NCBI GenBank assembly: GCA_963678705.1 | Contig: OY783207.1 | Location: forward strand, 620,001 to 684,000 | DNA: 64,000 nt | Origin: Panorpa germanica | Taxonomy: Eukaryota; Arthropoda; Insecta; Mecoptera; Panorpidae | Direction: 5' to 3' | In this document: positions 37,101-41,540 of the stretch, in pieces | Layout of the letters: each line of letters begins with the position of its first letter | Position numbering within the stretch: position 1 is the first letter of the stretch | The notes under the pieces: model-generated | Seen by the model: the letters and a program-made list of their open reading frames with translations, nothing else | Databases searched by the model: none | Told to the model about the DNA's origin: nothing | Program-made: the position numbers and the translations under genes

Positions 37101-39990
37101 CAGAATCGCAAGAAACATCAATGAAATAAAACAAGAAATAAAAACATCAAAAAATTGTTTTGTTTGGAGAAATATAAATATATGTATTCGAACCATAACA
37201 CAGCAAATTATAAGATTGATATAATTAGTAATTAAATGGATCTGAAGCTTATAACTATATCTTGTGTTGCAGAACTTTTACAGCAGGCTGACCGTTCCAG
37301 AACTACTTTCATAGAACCAGTATATTGCAGCGCAACCAGCTAATGCTTTCCATTATGATTTTTCATCGGAATGTACTTTTCCAGAATGTAGGTTACGCTT
37401 AATTTATTTCTTGTTTATACGAACATTACATTGTACGGTATGTCAGTAGACAAATCTGCTAACTACGAGAATGGTGATCTTTTGCAGGACAGATTGACCA
37501 TTTACAAAAGAGATAATACCGCAATTAACATATAAAGATAACACAGGCTTACTTTAGAATTTTATCTTTGTTAGAGACATTCAAAGTTAAGAAAAAAGAA
37601 ATGTGAGGTTTTTTAGGACTGAAGAAGAATTCCCAGTTATCGATAGAATACAAATTATTTATATATGAATTTAAACATTAAGATCTTGCAAAGATTCCAA
37701 TCTAAAACTTTACGCATGATTGTAGATGCACCGTGGTATATTACAAACGAAAGACTGCACCACGATCTTGCCATGCCTACAGTGAGTCAAGAACCTAATG
37801 GAACAGAGGACTACCTTCAGCAGACTGAAGAGGAGGGTTAATGGGCTTGTGTCCTCATTTTTTAGTGATCGATATTTCAATTGTTAATTGAAATTGATAT
37901 TAATAAATGTGTATTGGCGTGTCTATTTTATTAAATATCTAAATATTGATGGAGATATAGCAATTAAAAATTTGAATTGTAGTTTTAGCGCTAGATAGTC
38001 GGCCATATTTGTATGACGTGAAATGCATTTTAACGTCAGTTATTTGTTGAGTAGGTCAGTGCTGTGGTAATGTTTTGTAGCTGTTGGTATAGTCAAATAA
38101 TCAAGTCAAGTCAAAGAATAATAAATTTTTATTTTATTTAACCCTGCTAAGGCAGACACAATATTGAAATTTTATTGTTCCTTGAAATAGCTGTAAATAA
38201 TATTTGATATTTTGATATATAAATACATATAGCAGAGATTTATGAGATGTAAGGTTGGTAACCTTATAAGGATTGTGATGTCACATGCACTTGGAATGTG
38301 TACAACGTTGAATCCCTTTAATAATTAAAGAGACAAAATGACTTTTTTAATTGTTAATATCTCTTAACATATAAGGAGTTATTAAAAAATAATTGAACAT
38401 TTGAGGTTCTAGTAACCAACTTTATCAATATATAGTACACTTTTATAGAAATTAAGACATAGGACACAAGCCCATTAAATAATAAATAGATACAGTTACG
38501 AATACGGTGCAAGTTAAATTTTTATAGTAAACTAATTGTTAAATGTAACCGACTTAGTAGCAAATTTTAAAATGCATAATAACCTTAGTCTGGATTTGCT
38601 TGCAGTTGTTTTCTAAGTCCTGAATCATGTTTCAGAGATACTTCAAATTCTTCTATGGGTTCTCATGTATAAATAAGAATTTATAACGGCTTGTAAAAAC
38701 GTATTTAGATACTTTTACTTTCATTGCAATTATTACAGCTATAATAAGTGAAAACTAAAATGAAATTATTTTTTTATTCGAAAATGAAAGTAATCAAGTT
38801 TTAATAACCATTTTTATTTTTATGAATACGAAGATATAAGTCGTTCTTTTGATGTAATCAAATTTAATATCAATTTGTCTCAAGTACATTTTTATATTAG
38901 ACATAAAACGTTATGTTATAACCAATCAAAATAATTATATCATAATCATAATAGCATGAGTACTATTACTTTTATAAGACTGAGATTTATTTATATACGA
39001 GTATGTAAGTGGGTGATTATTCATTTGATGAGTTTGATCACCCTTAAGGAGGTACAGGACGTTAACGTAAATTATGAAAACGTTGTGAAATTTGGAGGGT
39101 CGATACAAATAGTTAAAATACATGCAAATTTTAGAGACCTAGAGTTCATAGTTTTCTTTTTATACATGATTAAAAATAGTTTTTTTCCATACAAATCATA
39201 ATTTTTAGCTCAATTTCACCACATAATATAACTTTTAACTATAAAAAAATGGTGACACGGCTTTCAAAAACTAGGTGCATATAAAATAATCTTTTCTGTA
39301 ACTATTGCAAAAAGAAAATTATCAAAAGGATACCTATATACGAAAATATTTAAATAAAACCAGTAAGAAACAGTAAATGTGGGTTATAAGCCGGCAACGT
39401 TGCAAATGCCAATTTGAGCGGGAAATTCAAAATCGAAATAAATGTAATATAAATTATAACAATTTATTGGTCATAGAACTAAATCACGCATGCGTCAACA
39501 CACGTAAATTTACAGCGTTGCCAAATTTTTTATTAATTTTTCAAAATATTTAATTTGAATTAATATAAATTTGATATTAATTATAGGTAATTTTTAATTT
39601 ATTGAACTATTATATGCATAAAAAAATCATTTTAACTAGCAAAAAGCAGTTTAATAGAGAATTGAAAAATTCATTTTCAAAGGTACAGTCCCAATATTTG
39701 CTCGTCCCTCATGTACTTCGTATTTTGCATTTCGTATTACCGAGAGATAAACTTTTTGCATTGACGGTAGGTCCTGTACCTCCTTAAGACTAATAAATAA
39801 AAACTTGTCTAAAACATAGAAGAATATTTTCGGTGCAGGTATCAATGAAGAATTATTCAACAAGATTTTTCCATTACTGGAGTAAATTATATATACATAT
39901 GATATTGGAAGAGCAACTTCTAAAGCAAAGGTACTTACAATCTCGTACTTTGAGAAGGTGTCGCACTGTCTCCGTGACATGAAAACTCAC
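1024..39990 (-). CDS. TOX-family HMG-box protein gene, 5' and central exons (partial)
   Basis: Six minus-strand exons join in frame: 39939-39990 (ATG at 39978-39980), 20369-20440, 4081-4427, 3795-4015, 2916-3148 and 1024-1136, giving about 342 residues. The assignment rests on two family signatures. Exon 3 opens with TFHTPSFGDEDFDIP, close to the FHTPSFGDEEFEIPPI-type motif of TOX proteins. Exon 6 carries a lysine cluster followed by RDPNEPQK, the nuclear localisation signal plus the first residues of the TOX HMG box. Between them lie Gln/His/Pro/Ser-rich stretches, as in TOX3. Vertebrate TOX proteins are nuclear DNA-binding regulators; a similar role here is inferred. The HMG box itself, the C-terminus and the stop lie beyond position 1. 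All splice sites are GT-AG and phases match at every junction. Introns run from 65 bp to about 19.5 kb. The start exon is the least certain part. A 5' leader exon further right is likely, because the start exon has a strong acceptor in front of it. Confidence 0.85.
1137..2915. other. TOX intron 5 with one foldback element
   Basis: This intron lies between exons 5 and 6. The only structure I see is the foldback repeat at 1942-2183. A locally GC-richer patch near 1320-1385 gives a short open frame on the minus strand, but nothing supports it as a gene. Confidence 0.6.
1942..2183. repeat. foldback element (95-bp inverted arms)
   Basis: Two arms of about 95 bp, 1942-2035 and 2091-2183, are inverted copies of each other at roughly 87 percent identity, separated by a loop of about 55 bp. 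The outer ends share GCGCTATTCCTGAGTCTTGC. In the TOX pre-mRNA the arms would pair as a long hairpin. I found no clear target-site duplication, so the superfamily is unassigned. Confidence 0.8.
2916..3148 (-). CDS. TOX exon 5: polyglutamine tract
   Basis: The acceptor TTTCAG lies before 3148 and the donor CTC|GTGAGT after 2916. The exon reads GNSNQNMPPQYMRSPQQVG, then a run of 19 glutamines encoded by mixed CAA and CAG codons, then PQQQAVQTGENTHHSTTSED and an acidic/serine stretch ending STPHPNL. Ser/acidic residues before the basic NLS are usual in the family. The tract is on the minus strand; the plus strand shows it as a GTT/GCT repeat. Mixed CAA/CAG codons should make it more stable than a pure repeat. 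Confidence 0.85.
3149..3794. other. TOX intron 4
   Basis: AT-rich intron of 646 bp between exons 4 and 5. No element or RNA gene is recognised in it. Confidence 0.65.
3795..4015 (-). CDS. TOX exon 4: Pro/Gln/His-rich segment
   Basis: The acceptor TTTTCAG lies before 4015. The exon reads SSYTSPVQQVSYPPMTSPGH and continues with PAQMQHQHNPHQG, GHHPMSHPGHSPIQNPHGSP and LLMMQQQHQQGG. Two donors 15 nt apart are possible: T|GTGAGAT with the exon ending at 3810, and ATAG|GTGAGAA with the exon ending at 3795. Both leave phase 1 and join exon 5 in frame, so the longer form adds five residues (EIKIG in place of nothing before NSN, by the junction chosen). The downstream site is the better donor and sets the boundary given here. 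Confidence 0.82.
4081..4427 (-). CDS. TOX exon 3: conserved TFHTPSFGDEDFDIP motif and Gln/His-rich region
   Basis: The exon follows acceptor TTACACAG and ends at AG|GTAAGA. It opens in phase 0 with TFHTPSFGDEDFDIPAIN, the best family signature in the window. It continues with PHHQQHPAHNQHSH, a run of nine CAA-encoded glutamines, HAHAPQQQEQQQHLGYQQ, MNMMGDMNLDHSPHQ, repeated HQ/HQP/HQT/HQS units, and ends QMYQISGPPEHMNI plus two bases of a split serine codon. The nine-codon run is pure CAA and may vary in length between individuals. Confidence 0.9.
4497..5112 (+). mobile_element. 5'-truncated non-LTR retrotransposon fragment
   Basis: About 616 bp end in a LINE-like 3' tail: AAAGCCGAAAGGCACAC, then AT-rich (AAT)n. 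It is flanked by TATTAATTC at 4488-4496 and 5113-5121, a likely target-site duplication. The body is purine-rich and encodes Lys/Glu/Arg-rich peptides with stops. It matches the copy at 27224-27801 at roughly 90 percent by eye. It lies antisense to TOX in the 16-kb intron. The long minus-strand open frame across it is an antisense shadow. Confidence 0.7.
5122..5889. other. TOX 16-kb intron, unremarkable
   Basis: AT-rich intron sequence. A short tandem of AAAGT units is present near 5722-5741. Nothing else is supported. Confidence 0.55.
5890..6150. repeat. interspersed repeat, family I, copy 1
   Basis: It is homologous, in inverted orientation, to 36470-36710; both carry GGGCTGTTGTCGGTCTTTTG and AACTTGCCATGTCAATCTT (AACTTGTCATGTCAATCTT in copy 2). 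The element class is unknown. Confidence 0.6.
6215..6883 (+). repeat. interspersed repeat, family C, copy 1
   Basis: One of four copies of a unit of about 670 bp. The shared core includes GACGTCTGCGGAGATTCGCT and ATGCCTCATTTCTTGATATT. No terminal inverted repeat, tail or coding sequence lets me class it. The other copies are at 43113, 52768 and, reversed, 58607. Confidence 0.65.
6884..7951. other. TOX intron, no feature seen
   Basis: AT-rich sequence between two repeats. Nothing in it could be supported as a gene or element. Confidence 0.5.
7952..8533 (+). mobile_element. MITE family A, copy 1
   Basis: It runs from a degenerate left end (GTGCTTGTGTCCTATGTC) to the right end GAGGACACAAGCCCATT. 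Its internal sequence matches the other family A copies. It is somewhat shortened internally, near the CATCACAACCGCTGCCAACC segment. Confidence 0.8.
8534..9576. other. TOX intron with weak coding hints on the plus strand
   Basis: Mostly AT-rich. Two plus-strand ATG frames stand out a little: one from 8850 (51 codons, beginning MITSEEILKNSLALFEYI) and one at 9236, described separately. Neither has enough support to be called a gene. Confidence 0.4.
9236..9292 (+). other. possible first coding exon (MASVLCLNRNNILQSTIRQ)
   Basis: Nineteen codons from ATG at 9236 end in phase 0 at a donor-like GTAAGG. The peptide lacks acidic residues and carries two arginines, as a mitochondrial presequence would. 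I found no downstream exon and recognise no family, so chance is a serious alternative. Confidence 0.15.
9577..11023. mobile_element. hAT-type element, interrupted by a MITE
   Basis: Left end CAGAGATGTACG and right end GTGCACATCTCTG form hAT-like terminal inverted repeats (consensus CAGAGATGTGCAC). They are flanked by 8-bp direct repeats GTTTTGTC (9569-9576) and GTTTTGAC (11024-11031), the target length expected for hAT. No transposase is visible. MITE A copy 2 lies inside at 9830-10458, so the hAT copy is the older of the two. The subterminal sequence is rich in TATTTAAATAC-type motifs. Confidence 0.75.
9830..10458 (+). mobile_element. MITE family A, copy 2 (nested in hAT element)
   Basis: The right end GACACAAGCCCATT is intact; the left end is decayed (TATGTCTTATGTCCTATG). 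The internal sequence matches family A throughout. Confidence 0.8.
11024..11422. other. TOX intron, no feature seen
   Basis: About 400 bp between two elements, with no recognisable feature. Confidence 0.5.
11423..12097. mobile_element. Harbinger-like MITE (675 bp, long perfect TIRs)
   Basis: The two ends are perfect inverted repeats for about 32 bp, starting GGCCTGTCTCAGTATGGGAC. They are flanked by TTA at 11420-11422 and 12098-12100. A 3-bp TWA target duplication with G-rich ends fits PIF/Harbinger. The interior is GC-richer than its surroundings and non-coding. The perfect termini suggest a recent insertion. Confidence 0.8.
12101..12521. other. TOX intron, no feature seen
   Basis: AT-rich; nothing supported. 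Confidence 0.5.
12522..13150 (+). repeat. interspersed repeat, family J, copy 1
   Basis: It begins GTTTACCCCCGTCGCAAGC and ends near TGGAACATTATGATATA. A second long copy lies at 19566-20303 and a truncated one at 23612-23725. The layout resembles widespread insect repeats beginning tttacccgcgactt, but I cannot assign the class. Confidence 0.6.
13151..14162. other. TOX intron before the LINE
   Basis: AT-rich; a short GT-rich stretch lies near 13665-13700. Nothing else is supported. Confidence 0.5.
14397..15659 (+). CDS. LINE ORF1, gag-like zinc-knuckle protein
   Basis: The first ATG in the frame is at 14397, giving 420 residues; the frame is open from 14370 but begins there with GTG. ORF1 proteins of I-type elements bind element RNA and form the ribonucleoprotein. 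Three CCHC knuckles are visible: C184-C187-H192-C197, C203-C206-H210-C215 and C222-C225-H229-C236. The preceding segment (GDKIPEYIAFQGILYPVSAY) is the usual lead-in to these knuckles in insect gag-like proteins. The C-terminal third is highly charged and low in complexity, ending PPPDNQNIEMF. ORF2 starts 31 bp after the stop, in the other register, so it needs reinitiation or internal initiation. There is no frameshift or stop. Confidence 0.92.
   Translation: MNDRSHEKDLFEAKRIRTSYPHSYSGVCLVILKPITYNTNPAFIAQYLRSNYKDINIIAVSQRKIEVETNSPFLANKIIEDAIVLAKYNSIIPKNLVEVQGLIDLHPDNLDDVFLHDAVGFNKNSRQLAPKITDFIRFNRIEEGKKTPTWKCLISFSGDKIPEYIAFQGILYPVSAYIQRIRQCRRCWKFGHSTNFCRSGEYCQFCGGDHSSLSCKKEKLFCRNCKEDHKADDRSCSKYLELKNKNEAKAKTTYIEKNKIDRGKEVFTLNLFEFPSLEESINKKKITDCIISGEPERKIRKVLKISEPRRSPREVKKRTWKPDNTQKAKENERSQPIPVNKTDKVKKQEIIKKSEFVKKTDLDKNIIENSEEIRDSEEINQNIDTDEVVLEAETITNNLNQTIVNNHTIPPPDNQNIEMF
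15691..19392 (+). CDS. LINE ORF2: endonuclease, reverse transcriptase, RNase H
   Basis: 1,233 residues from ATG at 15691. The APE-like endonuclease (about 1-230) shows N11 (QWNCRSL), E38 (SETWLD), D135 and N137 (LGDWNAK), and D210-H211 (GSDHAI). The reverse transcriptase (about 430-720) shows TPGPDGISYEML, D572 (FVDIKAAFD), GIPQGSALSPLLFN and the catalytic YVDD at 660-663. The RNase H (about 950-1075) shows D956 (YTDGSK), E989 (TAELCA), D1013 (LSDSLS) and D1069 (NERADQ), so the four catalytic acids are present. A Cys/His motif CECGEEEADPDHILWQC follows near 1166-1182. All catalytic residues I can check are present and the frame is uninterrupted, so the protein could be functional. The role, from the family, is target-primed reverse transcription of the element RNA. 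Confidence 0.94.
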   Translation: MYKNTCIMQWNCRSLKSKLINLKQIVFENNIEVIALSETWLDPSYKIKWRNMELVRADRNNNGGGVALVINHNIFIDKILIPLSGDIEIIGAKIKWGNEHINVVSLYAPATASITTGILNAILRSIPEPRLILGDWNAKAIAWGNNYDCPRGKIICQVMDNNNMMFLNDGSPTRINIHSGTASAIDLSWATPSLGSQLSWNVMEDQLGSDHAIILMNGAQIGQSCRGKERFKLNIVPNTIDWDNFSNQIEADLLANQIQSNTTLEKKYNYLIDSIESAAKKWGKNIANNKISKYPPNPWWDDECKEAVQNRKRAYRRYHRNSSETNKVALKKVESETTNLLKFKKRQAWRNLAEELNHNLTTKQLWGKINRMRGSGKCTKTNSPNSEDLLRELSQVIAPPWVPEQESVLYGVTQDDSSKMMIKEVEMWELQSHLIITKTTTPGPDGISYEMLGHLPSIAKKLLLNIYNTILEEELIPESWKNTQIVPILKIDKPVNQPTSYRPITLINCCRKVFEKILKTRLEYWLDSKSLIPKQILGCRRGRSTRDGIVALSARIEAGKSKGNVSMACFVDIKAAFDNVNINFLLRQLYVIGVPRVIINILKNLLSGRKTQLWFNGLLSDWRLCSKGIPQGSALSPLLFNMMVRSIKPYLNPTISWISYVDDLVFLSQENTIEETGKKMQKIVNNLEKWLNDACLEASTEKSKLMIFNMSSKISQPPIITLGKQKLEYTNNYIYLGFPFSTNKSEKSIILNIKKKAEPAINILKMFAGQRWGLNTSSLLNLYKSLVRPHLEYGAEVLIMCKNNTIESLEKLQYKALRIVLGAICTTHTLSLLAEACMPPLKERWIKKTSYFMASALMTNNTLIRDELNELSRTGSRSHELNAIWINEKRKWTERGTPVEIPIFELDYYYSGRGTPANITIGKELNMSNILPELITIDLQQKLDQQFPNYTKLYTDGSKEADGVGAAVVDINNSRIYKLHNQASIYTAELCAIDLAVDQIITDDRDSTLILSDSLSVIQSLSSKGINTKLDNKIYYVKEKINREIDKGRNIKLIWIPSHKGIKGNERADQMAKVATSCDKYISFFIKSDMKAELEKNEMKNWQDKWDNSDKGREFYTIQPTLRRKPWFAKLKWPRRLITMTSRLRMNHTGAPKHLARNKIIPNSKCECGEEEADPDHILWQCKNTSMARNGLQRAVLQTLQTLPVNTAFLIEKPRFITAVAMNRSFLLSGYNI
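19566..20303 (+). repeat. interspersed repeat, family J, copy 2
   Basis: It starts AAGGTTTACGCCCGTCGCAA and ends CTTGGAACATTATAATATA. It is diverged from copy 1 at 12522 but collinear with it. Confidence 0.6.
20369..20440 (-). CDS. TOX exon 2
   Basis: A 72-bp exon with a strong acceptor (TTTCTTTGTTGCAG) and donor CAG|GTAATA. It reads RSENLDLSLTIPHYNNGNYD followed by MGDQ, in phase 0 at both ends. Joined to exon 3 it gives MGDQ|TFHTPSFGDED, which fits the position of the FHTPSFGDE motif in TOX proteins. Its base composition is much less AT-rich than its surroundings, as expected for a coding exon. Confidence 0.8.
20441..21127. other. TOX intron, no feature seen
   Basis: AT-rich intron start followed by a mixed stretch (near 20750-20830) that I cannot assign. 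Confidence 0.5.
21128..21754 (+). mobile_element. MITE family A, copy 3
   Basis: A complete copy with both 16-bp ends, AATGGGCTTGTGTCCT and its inverse. It is the best reference for the family at about 627 bp. It is non-coding. Confidence 0.88.
21755..22469. other. TOX intron, no feature seen
   Basis: Includes a short GC-richer patch at 21860-21910 and a G-rich one near 22225-22265. No gene is supported. Confidence 0.5.
22470..23392 (+). mobile_element. mariner element, internally deleted
   Basis: Terminal repeats CGAGGTCTGTTCAAAAAATA (left) and the inverse of CACTGTCTGTTTAAAAAATA (right) sit next to TA dinucleotides at 22470-22471 and 23391-23392. The ends and the transposase remnant match a mariner-type element of the group with CGAGGTCTGTTCAAAAA termini. 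At 923 bp it is shorter than a usual mariner of about 1.3 kb. Confidence 0.88.
22660..23336 (+). pseudogene. mariner transposase remnant
   Basis: The N-terminal part reads TLEMLKVAYGESTLSQKNVY and continues into the helix-turn-helix region, with a one-base insertion near 22857 that shifts frame in the middle of the GRPST segment. After MKRVAAKFV a block of the catalytic core is missing, including the first catalytic aspartate and the conserved HD of the second. The tail resumes at NAPVSHSSLLVRNFLAKNN and keeps the third catalytic aspartate (LAPCDFFLF), though the neighbouring YSPD is YSPY. It ends at a stop at 23334-23336. It cannot encode a working transposase. Confidence 0.88.
23612..23725 (+). 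repeat. interspersed repeat, family J, truncated copy 3
   Basis: It retains only the end of the unit (GAGCCGTTTCCATTTTAGCA ... ACCTGGCATAGTATAATATA). A scrap of the opposite end (TTTACTCCCGTCGCTAAAAG) lies at 24048-24070. Confidence 0.5.
24069..24238 (-). pseudogene. unrecognised coding fragment
   Basis: An open stretch of about 55 codons begins after an in-frame stop at 24239-24241 and reads VTYNPKFMRKLTVDVDFVDA, AAQKLYTGVKQCAKT, KFTTQCNVCQCVNSWVKG before running into a family J scrap. Codon use is more balanced than in the surroundings and the residue pattern looks protein-like. I do not recognise the family. It could be a piece of a transposon protein, a processed pseudogene, or an exon with a poor acceptor. 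Confidence 0.35.
24684..25105. repeat. tandem duplication, period about 205 bp
   Basis: Two diverged head-to-tail units start near 24684 and 24889. Both contain ACTTTATAAATA, GCACTGCTCTAACACATTAC and AATAATTAATAGAA in the same order. Confidence 0.75.
25106..25782. other. TOX intron, no feature seen
   Basis: AT-rich; nothing supported. Confidence 0.5.
25783..26470. mobile_element. TTAA-type MITE family D, copy 1
   Basis: It runs from TTGAGGTACAGGACGT to CGTCCTATACCTCCTTAA. The ends match copies 2 and 3, whose termini are GGAGGTACAGGAC and its inverse next to TTAA. The left terminus here is degraded. It is inverted relative to copies 2 and 3. Confidence 0.75.
26471..27212. other. TOX intron, no feature seen
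   Basis: AT-rich; nothing supported. Confidence 0.5.
27224..27801. mobile_element. LINE fragment with 5' inversion
   Basis: The left part (27224 to about 27695) is the reverse complement of the body seen at 4497-5112. The right part (about 27697-27801) is the same element's 3' tail in forward orientation, ending GCCGAAAGGCACACACAATT and AT-rich repeats. Both parts share about 25-30 bp (TTTAGTTTTAACTTTGAATT). The whole is flanked by AACTCATTTTT (27213-27223) and AACTCAGTTTT (27802-27812), a target duplication with one mismatch. This is the structure expected from twin priming during LINE insertion. Confidence 0.78.
27813..28332. other. TOX intron, no feature seen
   Basis: AT-rich. A 68-codon frame at 28130-28336 has AT-biased codons and no family signature, and I do not call it. 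Confidence 0.5.
28336..28897. mobile_element. Harbinger-like MITE (562 bp)
   Basis: Ends GGGCCGGTTTTATGG and CCATAAAACCGGGCC are inverted repeats next to TTA at 28333-28335 and 28898-28900. The subterminal regions hold several copies of a CCGAGTTAGC-like motif in both directions and a small hairpin GGGGTTACGAAACCCC. No coding sequence. Confidence 0.78.
28901..30794. other. TOX intron, no clear feature
   Basis: AT-rich with less AT-rich patches near 29040-29270 and 29800-29960. No repeat partner in the window, terminal repeat or coding signature was found. Confidence 0.45.
30795..30996 (-). mobile_element. MITE family A, copy 4 (fragment)
   Basis: About 200 bp of the right end of family A in reverse orientation (ACTCATTTTTTAGTGGTCGA onward). 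The outer terminus and the other two thirds are missing. Confidence 0.75.
31318..32031. mobile_element. MITE with 75-bp TIRs and 8-bp TSD
   Basis: Ends beginning AACACCTCCTAGATA form inverted repeats of about 75 bp. They are flanked by GTCAAGCC at 31310-31317 and 32032-32039. Each terminus includes a TGACGTCA palindrome next to CACTTGTAGTCAT. The 8-bp target fits hAT or P-like elements, but the termini are not typical hAT ends, so I leave the superfamily open. The interior is AT-rich and non-coding. Confidence 0.8.
32040..32515. other. TOX intron, no feature seen
   Basis: AT-rich; nothing supported. Confidence 0.5.
32516..33255 (+). mobile_element. TTAA-type (piggyBac-like) MITE family E, copy 1
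   Basis: It starts TTAACCCTCCGTGTGAAC and ends GTGTACACACGCAGGGTTAA. CCCT...AGGG termini inside TTAA targets are the piggyBac pattern. Compared with copy 2 it has lost about 165 bp near 33045. Non-coding. Confidence 0.8.
33256..33627 (+). repeat. 372-bp duplicated segment next to MITE E, copy 1
   Basis: It starts directly after the TTAA at 33252-33255 and ends GAATAAAGGA. It matches 48046-48417 with only about five differences by eye. The adjacent MITE E copies differ much more. Confidence 0.85.
33628..36469. other. intron with possible exon or promoter signals
   Basis: Mostly AT-rich. Three weak signals are present. A TATAAAAA at about 34604 is followed 14 bp later by TTCACTC. GGTTCGACTCC at about 34921-34931 matches a pol III B box and may mark a tRNA-derived SINE remnant, though no good A box is seen. 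At 35590-35673 a GC-richer stretch has an acceptor-like and a donor-like edge on each strand: on the plus strand ATGCACCACTTCCTGCCT|GTAAGAG, and on the minus strand an open run QEVVHQWVVNLFNFDDNLF followed by RCLSP and a stop. None is strong enough to be called a gene. Confidence 0.3.
36470..36710. repeat. interspersed repeat, family I, copy 2
   Basis: Reverse-complement match to 5890-6150 (AAAAGACCGACAACAGCCCG, AAGATTGACATGACAAGTTT). Confidence 0.6.
36711..37662. other. TOX intron, no feature seen
   Basis: AT-rich. A TTGTGTTGCAG acceptor-like site near 37261-37271 is followed by 13 open codons and a stop, with no partner exon found. Confidence 0.45.
37663..37842 (+). pseudogene. Jockey-clade LINE ORF2, C-terminal fragment
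   Basis: The frame reads NIKILQRFQSKTLRMIVDAP, WYITNERLHHDLAMPTVSQE, then QQTEEEG and a stop. RFQSK-LRMI--APWY--N---H-DL--PTV is a standard motif in the C-terminal part of Jockey-clade reverse transcriptases. Only about 60 codons survive. Upstream sequence has no matching frame, and MITE A copy 5 begins at its end, supplying the last codon and stop. Confidence 0.85.
37840..38476 (-). mobile_element. MITE family A, copy 5
   Basis: A complete copy in reverse orientation, AATGGGCTTGTGTCCT to its inverse. Read with ends at TGGGC it is flanked by TTAA on both sides, but no other copy shows matching flanks, so that may be chance. Confidence 0.88.
38477..39043. other. TOX intron, no feature seen
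   Basis: AT-rich; nothing supported. Confidence 0.5.
39044..39787. mobile_element. TTAA-type MITE family D, copy 2
   Basis: Ends TTAAGGAGGTACAGGAC and GTCCTGTACCTCCTTAA are perfect 13-bp inverted repeats inside TTAA. The interior is collinear with copy 3 at 63151. Non-coding; short frames in it are chance. Confidence 0.85.
39939..39990 (-). CDS. provisional TOX start exon, beginning with GTGAGT
   Basis: A 52-bp exon with a very strong acceptor (CTTGTTTTTCCAG) and donor ATT|GTAAGT. The ATG at 39980 gives MSRRQCDTFSKYEI, 14 codons ending in phase 0, which matches the phase of TOX exon 2 (next residues RSENLDLS). The ATG frame has a TGA just upstream within the exon, so this would be the first methionine. 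The other two frames are also open but end in phases that do not fit exon 2. The exon's first six bases, GTGAGT, are themselves a good 5' splice site, so it could also act as a recursive splice site. The assignment to TOX is inferred from strand, phase and position. Confidence 0.5.
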
Positions 39991-40889
39991 CTGGAAAAAC
40001 AAGAAAAACTGTTACGTTCAATCAGCAATATTTTCTACAATCATGTTAATAACAGAGAGGACTCTAGTCCGAATAAATCTTCTTTCAAAGTTTAAAATCA
40101 ACACAATTCTAAATTGAACATTATATTTTTGTTTTTCAAAATTGATAATACTACAGTACATATTTTAGATTTTAGACAAAAATAGATAGTATTTCTTTGA
40201 TTAAGAAGAACTTAAGAATACGAATGAGATTTAACACAGAAGGCAAATATTTCAGAACAAGACTTAGCAAAGGTGTGGATAAGAAAATAGAGAGTAATGA
40301 AGGGGCTATTATCATTAGTGCTATTAATTAAAGAAATGAATAATGTTTCTAATTATTCGTATAATATGTTATACTCTTATTAAATTGTTACACATGTATA
40401 TTTATATTCGAATAAGCTCATAGTGTAGTATGATATGTATGTAATTAAATAATATATTATCAATATTAATTACTTCGATTAAATTTTATATGAAACTATT
40501 TTGTTTGATCTGTTTACATTGATGTTTTAGTACCAACGACGAACGAATGATGTAATATACTGCAGGTCATTAAATCTCGCCAGACCAGACCAGGACGGAG
40601 CTAGCATCAGTCAGTATTCTGCAAGCTGCATCTGATAACGAAGCTCCTGGCAGGATGCTATTTGGAACACAGTTGGAGTCCTTTCAGTGACTGTCGGCAT
40701 ACATGTTGTTATTGAATATCAAAGCCGAAATATTAAAAATAAAGTTAATATATTACTGCGTAATTAAGTGCAAATATGCGTGTAGATTAAATCCACGTGG
40801 ATGTGCATCTTTAGCCGACTGATTGCAAACTAGTTCCGCAACGAAGTTTCCAACGAAAACATGTCAAGCCGTGTTTCGTGACTTTATAG
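39991..40889. other. sequence upstream of provisional TOX start exon
   Basis: AT-rich except 40560-40700, which is near 50 percent GC and could be a leader exon or regulatory segment on either strand. I see no decisive splice pair. Confidence 0.4.
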
Positions 40890-41527
40890 AATGAGCTTGT
40901 GTCCTATGTATTATTTTCTATAAAAGTGTACTATATATTGATAAATTGGGTTACTAGAACCTCAAATGTCCAATTATTTTTAGTAACTCCTTATATGTTA
41001 AGAGATATTAACAATTAAAAAAGTAATTTTGTCTTTTTAATTATTAAAGGGATTCAACGTTGTACACATTCCAAGTGCATGTGACATCATAATCCTTGTG
41101 CAAGGTTACCAGCCTTACAGATCATAAATCTCTGCTATATGTATTTATATATCAAAATATCAGATATTATTTACAGCTATTTCAAGGACCAATAAAATTT
41201 CAATATTATGTCTGTCTTAGCAGGGTTAAATAAAATAAAAACCTATTATTCTTTGACTTGACTTGATTATTTGACTAACAACAGCTACAGAACATTACCA
41301 TAGTACTGACCTACTCAACAAATAGCTGACGTTAAAATGCATTTCACGTCATAAAAATATGGCCGACCATTTCTAGGGCTAAAACTACAATTCAAACTTT
41401 TAATTGCTATATCTCCGTCAATATTTAGATATTTAATAAAATAGACACGCCAATACTCATTTATTCACATCAATATCAACCAACAATTGAAAAATCGACC
41501 ACTAAAAAATGAGGACACAATCCCATT
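40890..41527 (+). mobile_element. MITE family A, copy 6
   Basis: Complete, with slightly altered ends (AATGAGCTTGTGTCCT and GACACAATCCCATT). Confidence 0.85.
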
Positions 41528-41540
41528 TTTAAGAATAGTA

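Noticed and set aside
37836-38480. TTAA target duplication for MITE family A
   Set aside because: TTAA is seen on both sides only in copy 5; other copies have unmatched flanks, so it is not a reliable family trait.
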